A DNA stretch of 60,070 nucleotides from Lachnospiraceae bacterium. GTDB taxonomy: Bacteria; Bacillota; Clostridia; Lachnospirales; Lachnospiraceae. Shown here one piece after another: positions 45,758 through 53,672 of the stretch. The notes below the pieces were generated by a model that was given only the letters and a program-made list of their open reading frames with translations, searched no databases and had not been told where the DNA came from. Position 1 is the stretch's first letter, and each line of letters opens with the position of its first letter. Position numbers and translations under genes: made by a program. The stretch lies in the NCBI GenBank assembly GCA_024681595.1, contig JAILAN010000032.1, forward strand, positions 1-60,070, read 5' to 3'.

Positions 45758-45786
45758 TTGTATTATCTGCATGCTTCAGGTATAAT
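45758..45786 (+). promoter_or_regulatory. Promoter downstream of pckA
   Basis: TTGTAT (45758-45763), a 17-nt spacer and TATAAT (45781-45786), beginning 9 nt after the pckA stop. It would start a transcript near 45793, where no coding region begins. Confidence 0.65.
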
Positions 45787-45802
45787 TATATTAACCTGAA
45801 GC
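45773..45802. repeat. Perfect 9-bp inverted repeat around the -10 box
   Basis: GCTTCAGGT (45773-45781) and ACCTGAAGC (45794-45802) flank the TATAAT box and predicted start. It could be the pckA terminator hairpin, though no T-run follows directly, or an operator for the downstream RNA. Confidence 0.6.
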
Positions 45803-46013
45803 GTGTAGATACTTGTTATTTTTGAACCTACAGATACTTTAAACGGGACTCCTATATCGATGCGCAACTGTCAGGCCTCCTGCCGAAAGGCTATATGCAG
45901 TGGAAGACAACAGTGCATTTGCGGTAACCCACCTAGCCTTGCTAGGAGTCAAAAGACAGGTTCTATATGTTTTGGGGGTTTAGAAAAGACAGCGATCATA
46001 CGCTGCCTTTTCT
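45793..46013 (+). ncRNA. Structured non-coding RNA candidate, possibly 6S (SsrS)
   Basis: This is the only stretch over 300 bp without a gene (45750-46076). After its own promoter the sequence folds into nested long-range pairs: GAACCT (45824) with AGGTTC (45958), GACTCCTA (45847-45854) with TAGGAGTC (45943-45950), and CGCAA (45863) with TTGCG (45919). Inside are two local stems (GGCCT/AGGCT; ATGCA/TGCAT). A small hairpin CTAGCCTTGCTAG (45933-45945) competes with the eight-base stem. A terminator-like hairpin ends it. Size (150-220 nt), rod shape and the internal hairpin on the 3' side resemble 6S RNA. I find no T-box, SAM, lysine, TPP or cobalamin core. A leader of yihY is the alternative. 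Confidence 0.5.
45982..46013 (+). terminator. Terminator-like hairpin at the end of the RNA candidate
   Basis: AGAAAAGACAGCG (45982-45994) / CGCTGCCTTTTCT (46001-46013), 13 pairs with one mismatch, a 6-nt loop, and a T-rich 3' arm rather than a free T-run. Confidence 0.55.
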
Positions 46014-46040
46014 GATTGTTCGGATAATGATAACAAATAA

Positions 46041-46069
46041 TTTAACCACCTTGATCAATGTGTTAAAAT
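46041..46069 (+). promoter_or_regulatory. Promoter candidate of yihY
   Basis: TTTAAC (46041-46046), a 17-nt spacer and TAAAAT (46064-46069). Transcription would begin at or next to the ATG at 46077. Confidence 0.45.
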
Positions 46070-46076
46070 ATACAAC

Positions 46077-46973
46077 ATGATAAAAAAGCTAATAAACCAG
46101 CTTATCAGATTCGGAGAAGGCATGAACAAAAGCCATGTTCCGGCATTCGCTGCATCTGTAGCTTTTTATTTTTTCATATCTCTTTTTCCGATACTGATGT
46201 TCATATGCTCTCTGATCCCTTATCTGCCTATCACGGAGCCTGATTTTGTAAATCTGGTGAGCAGCATGCTGCCTTCATATATGTCAGGTGTTGCGCAGTC
46301 TTTGATAAATCAGATTTACAGGGCATCCTCCGGTATGCTGCCCGTTACGGCTGTTATGACATTATGGACTGCCGGAATGGGGATCATGTCATTGATACGC
46401 GGCCTAAATGCGATCTACAAAGTAGATGATAACAGGAATTATTTTCTGATCAGAATACTCGGATCGGTATATACGTTGCTGTTTCTGGCTGCAGTTGCCC
46501 TGATGATAGTTCTTGGTGCTTTCGGCAAGATGATAGGGTTAAAACTGTCTGAACGTTTTCCGCATCTGACAGAATTAATGTTTAATCTGATCATTTTCAG
46601 GGCCTTGATCATATGGGCGTTGCTGACCGTTGTTCTGACACTGGCTTATGCTTTTTTGCCGGCCAGAAATCAGAATTTTCTAAGACAGCTTCCCGGTGCT
46701 ATGATCGCTTCGTTTGCCTGGTGCACGGTAACCTGGGGCTTTTCGGTATATATAGACAAGTTTCACGGTTTTTCCATGTATGGCAGCTTGATGGGGATAG
46801 TGATATTCTTGTTCTGGTTGAACATTGGGTTTAATCTGGTCATGTTCGGAGCATATTTTAACAGACGCTTTGATCCGTATCTTCAGGTGGGACTGGAGCA
46901 GAGACAGAGGATAAAAAAGGTCAGAGAAGGACAGTATAATTTGACCGATAATGTTGACAATGGGCAAAAATAA
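46077..46973 (+). CDS. YihY/BrkB family membrane protein
   Basis: 298 residues with six membrane segments and the family phrase FAASVAFYFFISLFPILMF; also TLWTAGMGIMSLIRGLNAIY and GAMIASFAWCTVTWGFSVY. The molecular role of this widespread family is not established, and older 'ribonuclease BN' labels are considered wrong. The start is uncertain: 46077 has no ribosome site and may be leaderless, while ATG 46122 has GGAGAAGG just before it and would remove the first 15 residues. pheS follows 50 bp later. Confidence 0.88.
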   Translation: MIKKLINQLIRFGEGMNKSHVPAFAASVAFYFFISLFPILMFICSLIPYLPITEPDFVNLVSSMLPSYMSGVAQSLINQIYRASSGMLPVTAVMTLWTAGMGIMSLIRGLNAIYKVDDNRNYFLIRILGSVYTLLFLAAVALMIVLGAFGKMIGLKLSERFPHLTELMFNLIIFRALIIWALLTVVLTLAYAFLPARNQNFLRQLPGAMIASFAWCTVTWGFSVYIDKFHGFSMYGSLMGIVIFLFWLNIGFNLVMFGAYFNRRFDPYLQVGLEQRQRIKKVREGQYNLTDNVDNGQK

Positions 46974-47023
46974 TAGGAAAATTGATAAGTTAGGAATTCA
47001 TTCTACGGAACGGAGAAAAATAT

Positions 47024-48088
47024 ATGAAAGACAAGATTGAAGCTTTAAGATCCAAATTTTCATCTGAGCTTAAAACCGTTGCAGATCTTAGCTCCCTGGA
47101 GGAACTTCGACAGACGTTCATGTCAAAAAAGGGTGCGATTCAGGATCTGATGAAGGAACTGGGCAAGATACCCAATGATCAGAAAAAGGATGCCGGACAG
47201 ATGATCAACTCCTTTAAGCAGGAGGTCAATGAGCATTTTGAAGCCAGAAAAAAGGAACTCGAAGAACTGGCATTGAAGGCATTGCTCGATCATACTGAGA
47301 GTTATGATGATTCCATGCCTACAGGTAATCCCTGCGGATCGTATCATCCGATCACTCTGATCCAGAGGGAACTTGAAGATATATTTGAATCCATGGGCTT
47401 CGATGTTGAAGATTATAATGAAATAGTTGATGATTATAACTGCTTTGAAGCTTTGAACATACCTAAATTCCATCCTGCCCGTGATATGCAGGATACATAT
47501 TATCTGACGACTCCGAATCAGCTTCTTAAGTCGCATACTTCTGCAGCCCAGAATACGATAATGAGAAAATACGGAGACAAACTCAAGAAATACGGCAGAC
47601 CGATACGTGCGGTATTCCCCGGCAGATGCTTCAGAAATGAGGCGATCGACGCATGCCATGAGAACACCTTCTTCCAGATGGAGGGTGTGATGATAGATAA
47701 GGATATATCAATTTCAAATCTGATATATTTTATGAAAACCATGCTGTCAGAAGTATTCGAAAGGGACGTTACGGTCAGATTAAGGCCTGGATTTTTCCCC
47801 TTTGTGGAGCCGGGATTTGAACTTGATATACAGTGTCTCATATGCGGAGGAGACGGATGCCCTTCATGCAAGAATTCGGGTTGGCTGGAACTGTGTCCCT
47901 GCGGGATGATCCATCCCAATGTTTTAAAGCACGGCGGAATAAATTCCGAGGAAGATCCGTTTGAATATACCGGATTCGCATTCGGGCTGGGGCTTACGAG
48001 ACTGGCTATGATGAAATACGGCGTTGGTGACATCAGAGTATTCAATGACGGAGATCTTAGTGCGCTAAGTCAGTTTGTAAGCCGATAA
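47024..48088 (+). CDS. pheS: Phenylalanyl-tRNA synthetase alpha subunit
   Basis: Catalytic subunit charging tRNA-Phe. The 354 residues have an N-terminal coiled coil (to about residue 85), class II motif 2 in FPGRCFRNEAIDACHENTFFQMEG read in part as GRCFRNEAIDACH, and motif 3 in FGLGLTRLAMMKYG. A cysteine pattern (CLICGGDGCPSCKNSGWLE) looks like a zinc site, more usual in clostridial forms. The ATG follows CGGAG. No T-box leader is present in the 50 bp upstream. pheT follows after 24 bp. Confidence 0.97.
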   Translation: MKDKIEALRSKFSSELKTVADLSSLEELRQTFMSKKGAIQDLMKELGKIPNDQKKDAGQMINSFKQEVNEHFEARKKELEELALKALLDHTESYDDSMPTGNPCGSYHPITLIQRELEDIFESMGFDVEDYNEIVDDYNCFEALNIPKFHPARDMQDTYYLTTPNQLLKSHTSAAQNTIMRKYGDKLKKYGRPIRAVFPGRCFRNEAIDACHENTFFQMEGVMIDKDISISNLIYFMKTMLSEVFERDVTVRLRPGFFPFVEPGFELDIQCLICGGDGCPSCKNSGWLELCPCGMIHPNVLKHGGINSEEDPFEYTGFAFGLGLTRLAMMKYGVGDIRVFNDGDLSALSQFVSR

Positions 48089-48112
48089 AACGGATATTTG
48101 GAGGAATGATAT

Positions 48113-50473
48113 ATGTTAGTATCAATGAACTGGATCAGGGATTTTGTAGACCTTGACGGACAGAATATAGAGGAACTAATACATCGCTTTACTTTGTCAA
48201 CGGCTGAGGTTGAAGGCATTGAATATAAAGGCGCTGATATTGAAAATGTAGTTGTAGGAGAGATCCTGTCGTGTGAAGATCATCCGGATTCCGATCACCT
48301 TCATGTTCTTAAGGTAGATGGCGGAGATGCCGTATATGATGTTGTGTGCGGAGCACCCAATGCCAGGACGGGGATCAAAACTGCGTTTGCCAAAGTAGGC
48401 GGCAGAGTTGGTCAGATGAAGATCGAATCAGCTAAACTCCGTGGCGTAGTATCAAACGGAATGTGCTGTTCCGAAAAAGAACTCGGAATATCCGACGATC
48501 ATTCGGGAATAATGGAACTGGATCCTGCACTTGCTAACGGCACGGATATCAAGAAAGTATTTCCGATAGATGATATAGTTTTTGAAGTTGATAATAAGTC
48601 CCTTACCAACAGACCGGATCTGTGGGGTCATTACGGAATGGCCAGAGAGTTTGCTGCACTTACAGGCAGAGAACTTAAAAAGCTCGAGATCATGGAAAAT
48701 GATTATACGGGTGATAAAGAAGTAGCTATTGAAGTCCGCAATACTGACCTGGTGTACAGATACACGTCGGTAAGGATTGAGAATATCACCAAAAAGGAAA
48801 GCCGGATGCAGATGAAGATCCGTCTGTTCTATTGCGGAACCAGAGCTATCAATCTGCTGGCAGACCTCACTAACTATCTGATGCTCGAACTCGGACAGCC
48901 GATGCATGCATTTGATGGAAACAAGATAAGTAAGATTGTTGTAGACACACCCAAGGAAGCGATTAAATTCACTACTCTTGACGGACAGGAGAGAGATATC
49001 ACGACAGATACTCTGATGATCTATGATAATGAGACTCCGGTTGCCATAGCAGGTATCATGGGCGGACTCGATTCCGAGATAACCGATGATACGAACAGCC
49101 TTGTTCTTGAATCTGCAAATTTCGACGGAGTAAGTGTAAGAAAGAGTGCATCGCGCCTGGCGTTAAGAACCGATGCTTCTGCCAGGTATGAAAAAACACT
49201 TGACCCCGAGATGACGCTCACGGCTGTAAAGAGATTTATGAAGCTTCTCTTTGACGTTGATAAGGATGCAAAGATAGTCAGCAGGATCACCGATTCATAT
49301 GTAAAGAAATATCCGGTTATAACGATCGACTTTGACAAGAAGTTCATTGACAGATATACAGGCATAGACATTTCATGTGACAGGATAAAGGATACTCTTG
49401 TTTCACTGGGATTTGATACGGCTCAGAACGGTGAATCATTTACCGTTACAGTTCCGAGTTTCAGAGCGACCAAGGATATCTCTATGAAGGCGGACATAGT
49501 TGAGGAGATCACCAGGATCTACGGCTATGATAACTTTGCGATAAAGACGACTCTTTCACCGCTTCTTCCTGCCAAGACTTCAATGCTGCGCAAGGAAGAG
49601 AACATGATAAAGGATCTGCTCGTCAAGGCTTATGCAATGAATGAAGTCCATACGAGGGTATGGCAGGATCCCGATGAATTAAGGGATCTGGGGCTCAAGG
49701 TGACCGACAATGTCAAGATTCTCGGAAGCGCCGATGACCAGGGCGTATTAAGAAGATCGCTCATGCAGTCATTCCTTCCGGTCATTAATAAGAACAAGAA
49801 CTATAAACCTTCGTTTGGGATATTTGAGATTGGCAGGAAGGTAAACGGAACCAGAGCAGATGGCACCGCTGATGAAGTCAGAACCCTTGGAGTTGCCCTT
49901 TATTCCAAAGCTGAACCAGAAAAGCAGTTATACTTTAAAGGTGTAGAGCTCGTCAATACCGTCCTCGATGAGTTAAAACACAAGAAGGTTAACTATGTTA
50001 AGACTGACTGTGTATTTGACTATCAGCATCCCAAGAATACATCGGATATAATCGTCGATAACGTAAAGATCGGTGTCATCAATACCGTTCATCCCTCGGT
50101 ACTTGCCAAGATAACGAGAAATGCTGCAATCGTAATGATCGAGATTGAAATGGACACTCTGCTGGGAATCGACGCTGATGATCTTAGCTTTGATGAACCT
50201 TCGAAGTTCCCGGGCATTGACTATGACCTTTCGCTGGTTATAAACGAGGGCACGAGATATGAAAATATCGAAGAGTGTTGGACCAGGGATGGTTTTAAGG
50301 AACTTAAGGATGTTTCGGTCATTGATATGTATGATAACGGCAATATCAAGTCCGTAACGTTAAGGTTCAGATTCGAGCTCCCGGACAGAACACTTACTTC
50401 AGAGGAAGTACAGGTTGATATCGACAGGATCCTGACAAATCTAAGACGTGTGAACGTAGAACTGAAGCTGTAA
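48113..50473 (+). CDS. pheT: Phenylalanyl-tRNA synthetase beta subunit
   Basis: 786 residues, normal size. An N-terminal OB-type tRNA-binding domain (about 40-150; HPDSDHLHVLKVDGG) is followed by the B3/B4 editing domain, B5 (DIVEEITRIYGYDNF near residue 465) and the C-terminal anticodon-binding FDX domain (FPGIDYDLSLVINEG). It forms the alpha2-beta2 enzyme with PheS. The ATG follows TTGGAGGA. Confidence 0.97.
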   Translation: MLVSMNWIRDFVDLDGQNIEELIHRFTLSTAEVEGIEYKGADIENVVVGEILSCEDHPDSDHLHVLKVDGGDAVYDVVCGAPNARTGIKTAFAKVGGRVGQMKIESAKLRGVVSNGMCCSEKELGISDDHSGIMELDPALANGTDIKKVFPIDDIVFEVDNKSLTNRPDLWGHYGMAREFAALTGRELKKLEIMENDYTGDKEVAIEVRNTDLVYRYTSVRIENITKKESRMQMKIRLFYCGTRAINLLADLTNYLMLELGQPMHAFDGNKISKIVVDTPKEAIKFTTLDGQERDITTDTLMIYDNETPVAIAGIMGGLDSEITDDTNSLVLESANFDGVSVRKSASRLALRTDASARYEKTLDPEMTLTAVKRFMKLLFDVDKDAKIVSRITDSYVKKYPVITIDFDKKFIDRYTGIDISCDRIKDTLVSLGFDTAQNGESFTVTVPSFRATKDISMKADIVEEITRIYGYDNFAIKTTLSPLLPAKTSMLRKEENMIKDLLVKAYAMNEVHTRVWQDPDELRDLGLKVTDNVKILGSADDQGVLRRSLMQSFLPVINKNKNYKPSFGIFEIGRKVNGTRADGTADEVRTLGVALYSKAEPEKQLYFKGVELVNTVLDELKHKKVNYVKTDCVFDYQHPKNTSDIIVDNVKIGVINTVHPSVLAKITRNAAIVMIEIEMDTLLGIDADDLSFDEPSKFPGIDYDLSLVINEGTRYENIEECWTRDGFKELKDVSVIDMYDNGNIKSVTLRFRFELPDRTLTSEEVQVDIDRILTNLRRVNVELKL

Positions 50474-50536
50474 AATTTTGATTGCCGGAACCATGTTTCA
50501 TTATTGGGACCGGCATCATCTTTATAAGGAGGAATT

Positions 50537-51967
50537 ATGGAGACCAAGAATATCTGGAGCAAGTACTCTGCAACGGAATTAAAAAAACTGGAGGCACTAT
50601 CGGGCGAATACATTGATTTTTTGAACAATGGCAAAACCGAACGGGAGTGTGTGGATTCTATCGTTAACATGATAGAGAATGCCGGGTATGTGGAGCTTCA
50701 AAAAGCTATAAAGACCGGCAGAAAGCTTAAGGCAGGAGATAAGATTTATGCCGTGAACATGAACAAATCTGTTGTGATGTTCCACATAGGCAAAAAACTG
50801 TTCAATGACGGGATGAACATACTGGGCGCACATATAGACTCTCCGAGACTCGATGTTAAGCAGAATCCTCTATATGAAGATTCTGAGATAGCATATCTTG
50901 ATACACATTATTACGGAGGAGTCAAGAAATACCAGTGGGTAACGATACCTCTGTCTCTTCACGGCGTTATAGTCAAGAAGGACGGTAATACAGTTGAGAT
51001 CAATATAGGAGATGATGAGGATGATCCCGTATTCTTTATTTCGGATCTGCTGATCCATCTGTCATCAGAGCAGCTGGAAAAGAAAGCCTCCAAGGTGATC
51101 GAAGGTGAGGCGCTCGATATTATAGTCGGCAACAGGCCTTTAGTCATCAAAAACACAGCATCCTCAAAATCAAGGGCGAATTCGGATAAAAAGGATGAAA
51201 AGGATAAAGTAAAAAGCAATATCTTAGCCATACTAAAGGAAAAGTATGACATAGAGGAAGAGGACTTCCTGTCTGCTGAGCTTGAAGTGGTTCCTGCAGG
51301 CAAGGCCAGAGAAGCAGGCTTTGACCGCTCGATGATACTGGCATACGGGCAGGATGACAGGGTCTGTGCTTTCCCTACCGTTAAGGCTATGCTGGAGATA
51401 AAGAGCGTAGAGCGCACCGCATGCGCACTCCTTGTCGACAAGGAGGAGATAGGCTCGGTAGGAGCGACCGGTATGAGATCCAGATTCTTTGAAAACATTC
51501 TGGCTGAGGTCATGAACCTTGCCGGATCATACAGCGATATTGCGCTAAGACGCTGCCTTACAGCCTCATGCATGCTCTCATCTGATGTCAGTGCGGGTTT
51601 TGATCCTACTTATGCATCGAGCTTTGAAAAGAAGAATACGGCATATCTGGGACATGGTATCGTGTTTAATAAATTTACCGGCTCACGTGGCAAATCCGGT
51701 TCAAATGACGCCAATGCCGAATATATAGCCCACATAAGGGACATATATGCCAGAGACGACGTATCATTCCAGACATGTGAACTTGGAAAAGTGGATCTTG
51801 GTGGCGGTGGAACGATCGCATATATACTGGCACTGTACGGAATGAATGTTATAGATGCAGGTGTTGCCGTACTTAACATGCATGCGCCGTATGAAGCCAC
51901 TTCAAAAGCCGATATTTATGAAACTTTCAGGGGATATATCTCATTCCTCAAAAACGCAAAGATGTAA
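50537..51967 (+). CDS. M18 family zinc aminopeptidase
   Basis: Cytosolic aminopeptidase removing N-terminal residues. The 476 residues have the M18 metal sites: [10 protein letters not shown] (His99, Asp101), DKEEIGSVG (catalytic and metal Glu), [10 protein letters not shown] and the late His in [15 protein letters not shown] lysine-rich insertion (about 215-235) is unusual but in frame. The ATG follows AAGGAGG. Its stop overlaps the queA ATG by 1 bp. Confidence 0.94.
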   Translation: METKNIWSKYSATELKKLEALSGEYIDFLNNGKTERECVDSIVNMIENAGYVELQKAIKTGRKLKAGDKIYAVNMNKSVVMFHIGKKLFNDGMNILGAHIDSPRLDVKQNPLYEDSEIAYLDTHYYGGVKKYQWVTIPLSLHGVIVKKDGNTVEINIGDDEDDPVFFISDLLIHLSSEQLEKKASKVIEGEALDIIVGNRPLVIKNTASSKSRANSDKKDEKDKVKSNILAILKEKYDIEEEDFLSAELEVVPAGKAREAGFDRSMILAYGQDDRVCAFPTVKAMLEIKSVERTACALLVDKEEIGSVGATGMRSRFFENILAEVMNLAGSYSDIALRRCLTASCMLSSDVSAGFDPTYASSFEKKNTAYLGHGIVFNKFTGSRGKSGSNDANAEYIAHIRDIYARDDVSFQTCELGKVDLGGGGTIAYILALYGMNVIDAGVAVLNMHAPYEATSKADIYETFRGYISFLKNAKM

Positions 51968-53064
51968 TGATTACAGAAGATAAAAAGGGACTTAGCACTT
52001 CGGACTTTTATTTCGATCTGCCGCATGAACTCATTGCTCAGGATCCTCTGGATGTAAGGACGGATTCCAGATTGCTGGTAATCGATAAAAATACCGGGAA
52101 GCTAAGGCATGATACATTTAGGAATATTATTGATTATTTAAGACAAGGTGACTGCCTTGTCTTAAATGATACCAAGGTTATACCTGCCAGATTGCTTGGA
52201 CACAAGGCGGATACGGGGGCTAATGTTGAGATCCTGCTCCTTAAACGTATTACAGATACTGACTGGGAATGCCTCGTCAAACCCGGAAAAAAACTGCGCC
52301 CGGGAAGTGAATGCATATTTGGTGAAGGCATGTTATGCGCCCGTGTAATGGATGTTCTTGACGATGGCAAGAGGCTGGTCCGCTTTTCATATGAAGGAAT
52401 ATGGGAAGAACTGTTAGACAGGCTTGGCCAGATGCCGCTGCCGCCGTATATCACCCATAAACTTAAGGATAAAGACCGCTATCAGACGGTATATGCCAGA
52501 TTTGAAGGCTCCGCAGCCGCGCCAACTGCCGGATTGCATTTTACCAGGGAACTGCTCAATGCCATCGAAAATAAGGGAGTCTCTCTATCTTATGTGACTT
52601 TGCATGTCGGTCTGGGAACCTTCAGACCAGTTAAGGTCGATAATGTTCTGGATCATCAGATGCACAGTGAGTATTTCCACATCAGTAAGAAAAGTGCTGA
52701 AACGATAAACAGGGCCAAAGAGTCCGGAAGGATAATCTGTGTGGGAACTACTTCATGCCGCACGATAGAATCCGCCGCAGGAATCTTTAAAACTGCTGCA
52801 GAGACTTCGGGACGGGAATGGGATGGTATGATAGATGAATGTGAAGGTGATACGGATATATTTATATATCCCGGATACGACTTTAAACTGATGGATTGCC
52901 TTATCACTAACTTTCACCTGCCGGAGAGTACACTTCTGATGCTTGTCTCGGCACTGGCCGGCCGTGACAATGTGCTTAATGCATATGAGACTGCCATAAA
53001 GGAAAGATACAGATTCTTTTCGTTTGGGGATGCATGCTTCTTCACGGATGAGATGACAAACTGA
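51967..53064 (+). CDS. queA: S-adenosylmethionine:tRNA ribosyltransferase-isomerase
   Basis: Transfers the ribosyl part of SAM to preQ1 in tRNA to make epoxyqueuosine. The 365 residues show [51 protein letters not shown] in the form [11 protein letters not shown] and the C-terminal [21 protein letters not shown] overlaps the preceding stop. No tgt or other queuosine gene is in the window; the cell may take up preQ1. Confidence 0.97.
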   Translation: MITEDKKGLSTSDFYFDLPHELIAQDPLDVRTDSRLLVIDKNTGKLRHDTFRNIIDYLRQGDCLVLNDTKVIPARLLGHKADTGANVEILLLKRITDTDWECLVKPGKKLRPGSECIFGEGMLCARVMDVLDDGKRLVRFSYEGIWEELLDRLGQMPLPPYITHKLKDKDRYQTVYARFEGSAAAPTAGLHFTRELLNAIENKGVSLSYVTLHVGLGTFRPVKVDNVLDHQMHSEYFHISKKSAETINRAKESGRIICVGTTSCRTIESAAGIFKTAAETSGREWDGMIDECEGDTDIFIYPGYDFKLMDCLITNFHLPESTLLMLVSALAGRDNVLNAYETAIKERYRFFSFGDACFFTDEMTN

Positions 53065-53092
53065 CAAAGTACCCAAAGTCTATTTAAGTGCT

Positions 53093-53120
53093 TTGAATAT
53101 GAATATATTTCTGATATAAT
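53093..53120 (+). promoter_or_regulatory. Promoter of the PilZ gene
   Basis: TTGAAT (53093-53098), a 16-nt spacer and TATAAT (53115-53120), 40 nt before the ATG. Confidence 0.7.
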
Positions 53121-53159
53121 CATTGTGTTGGTAATCTTTTTATCGAGAGGGGTTGAAAC

Positions 53160-53498
53160 ATGGAAGAGAGAAGAAAAAACAAGAGAATGGAACTTATATC
53201 CACTCTGACTGTCAAAAGACTTGACGGAAGTGAGATGTCGGATGTGGATATCGAGATCATAGATGTATCGAAGACCGGTGTCGGCTTTTCGTGCAATGTA
53301 CCTTTGGAGATCGGCGCTGTATACGAGTCAAATCTCCGCATATGGACGCAGGAAGTGCTGCATGCATTCCTCGAGATAGTCAGGATCGAGAAGCAGGGCA
53401 ACACCTACATTTATGGCGCAATCTTTATCGGAATGCCGGAAATGGATGCATCCAGGATCGAGACTTACGAGACCGTCAAAGACCAACTTGGCGAGTAA
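53160..53498 (+). CDS. Single-domain PilZ protein
   Basis: 112 residues, entirely a PilZ domain. Both c-di-GMP contacts are present: RKNKR (Arg5, Arg9; RxxxR) and DVSKTGVGF (Asp35, Ser37, Gly40; D/NxSxxG). It would change partner binding on c-di-GMP binding; with no output domain, the partner must be a separate protein. The ATG follows GAGAGGGG. It has its own promoter and terminator. The REC-GGDEF protein at 42702 is a possible source of the ligand. Confidence 0.85.
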   Translation: MEERRKNKRMELISTLTVKRLDGSEMSDVDIEIIDVSKTGVGFSCNVPLEIGAVYESNLRIWTQEVLHAFLEIVRIEKQGNTYIYGAIFIGMPEMDASRIETYETVKDQLGE

Positions 53499-53531
53499 GA
53501 ATTATTTCAACTGATAATACGTTTTGAACAG

Positions 53532-53559
53532 AGTGACCGGTAAAGCCGGTCACTTTTTT
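53532..53559 (+). terminator. Rho-independent terminator after the PilZ gene
   Basis: AGTGACCGG (53532-53540) / CCGGTCACT (53546-53554), 5-nt loop and T-run 53554-53559. Confidence 0.95.
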
Positions 53560-53583
53560 CCTCATTTTTCATTGCTATATTTC

Positions 53584-53612
53584 TTGTAAATTATCTGAAT
53601 ATTTAGTAAAAT
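53584..53612 (+). promoter_or_regulatory. Promoter of the EF-G-like gene
   Basis: TTGTAA (53584-53589), a 17-nt spacer and TAAAAT (53607-53612), about 60 nt before the ATG. Confidence 0.65.
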
Positions 53613-53672
53613 GTAGGATAGGTTATTTGTAAGGGGTTACAATTGCCTAATAATTTAATCGGAGGATTATAC

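Noticed and set aside
45915-45940. T-box-like sequence on the minus strand
   Set aside because: The reverse complement recalls GGGTGG-ACCGC, but the order is shuffled and no minus-strand gene follows.
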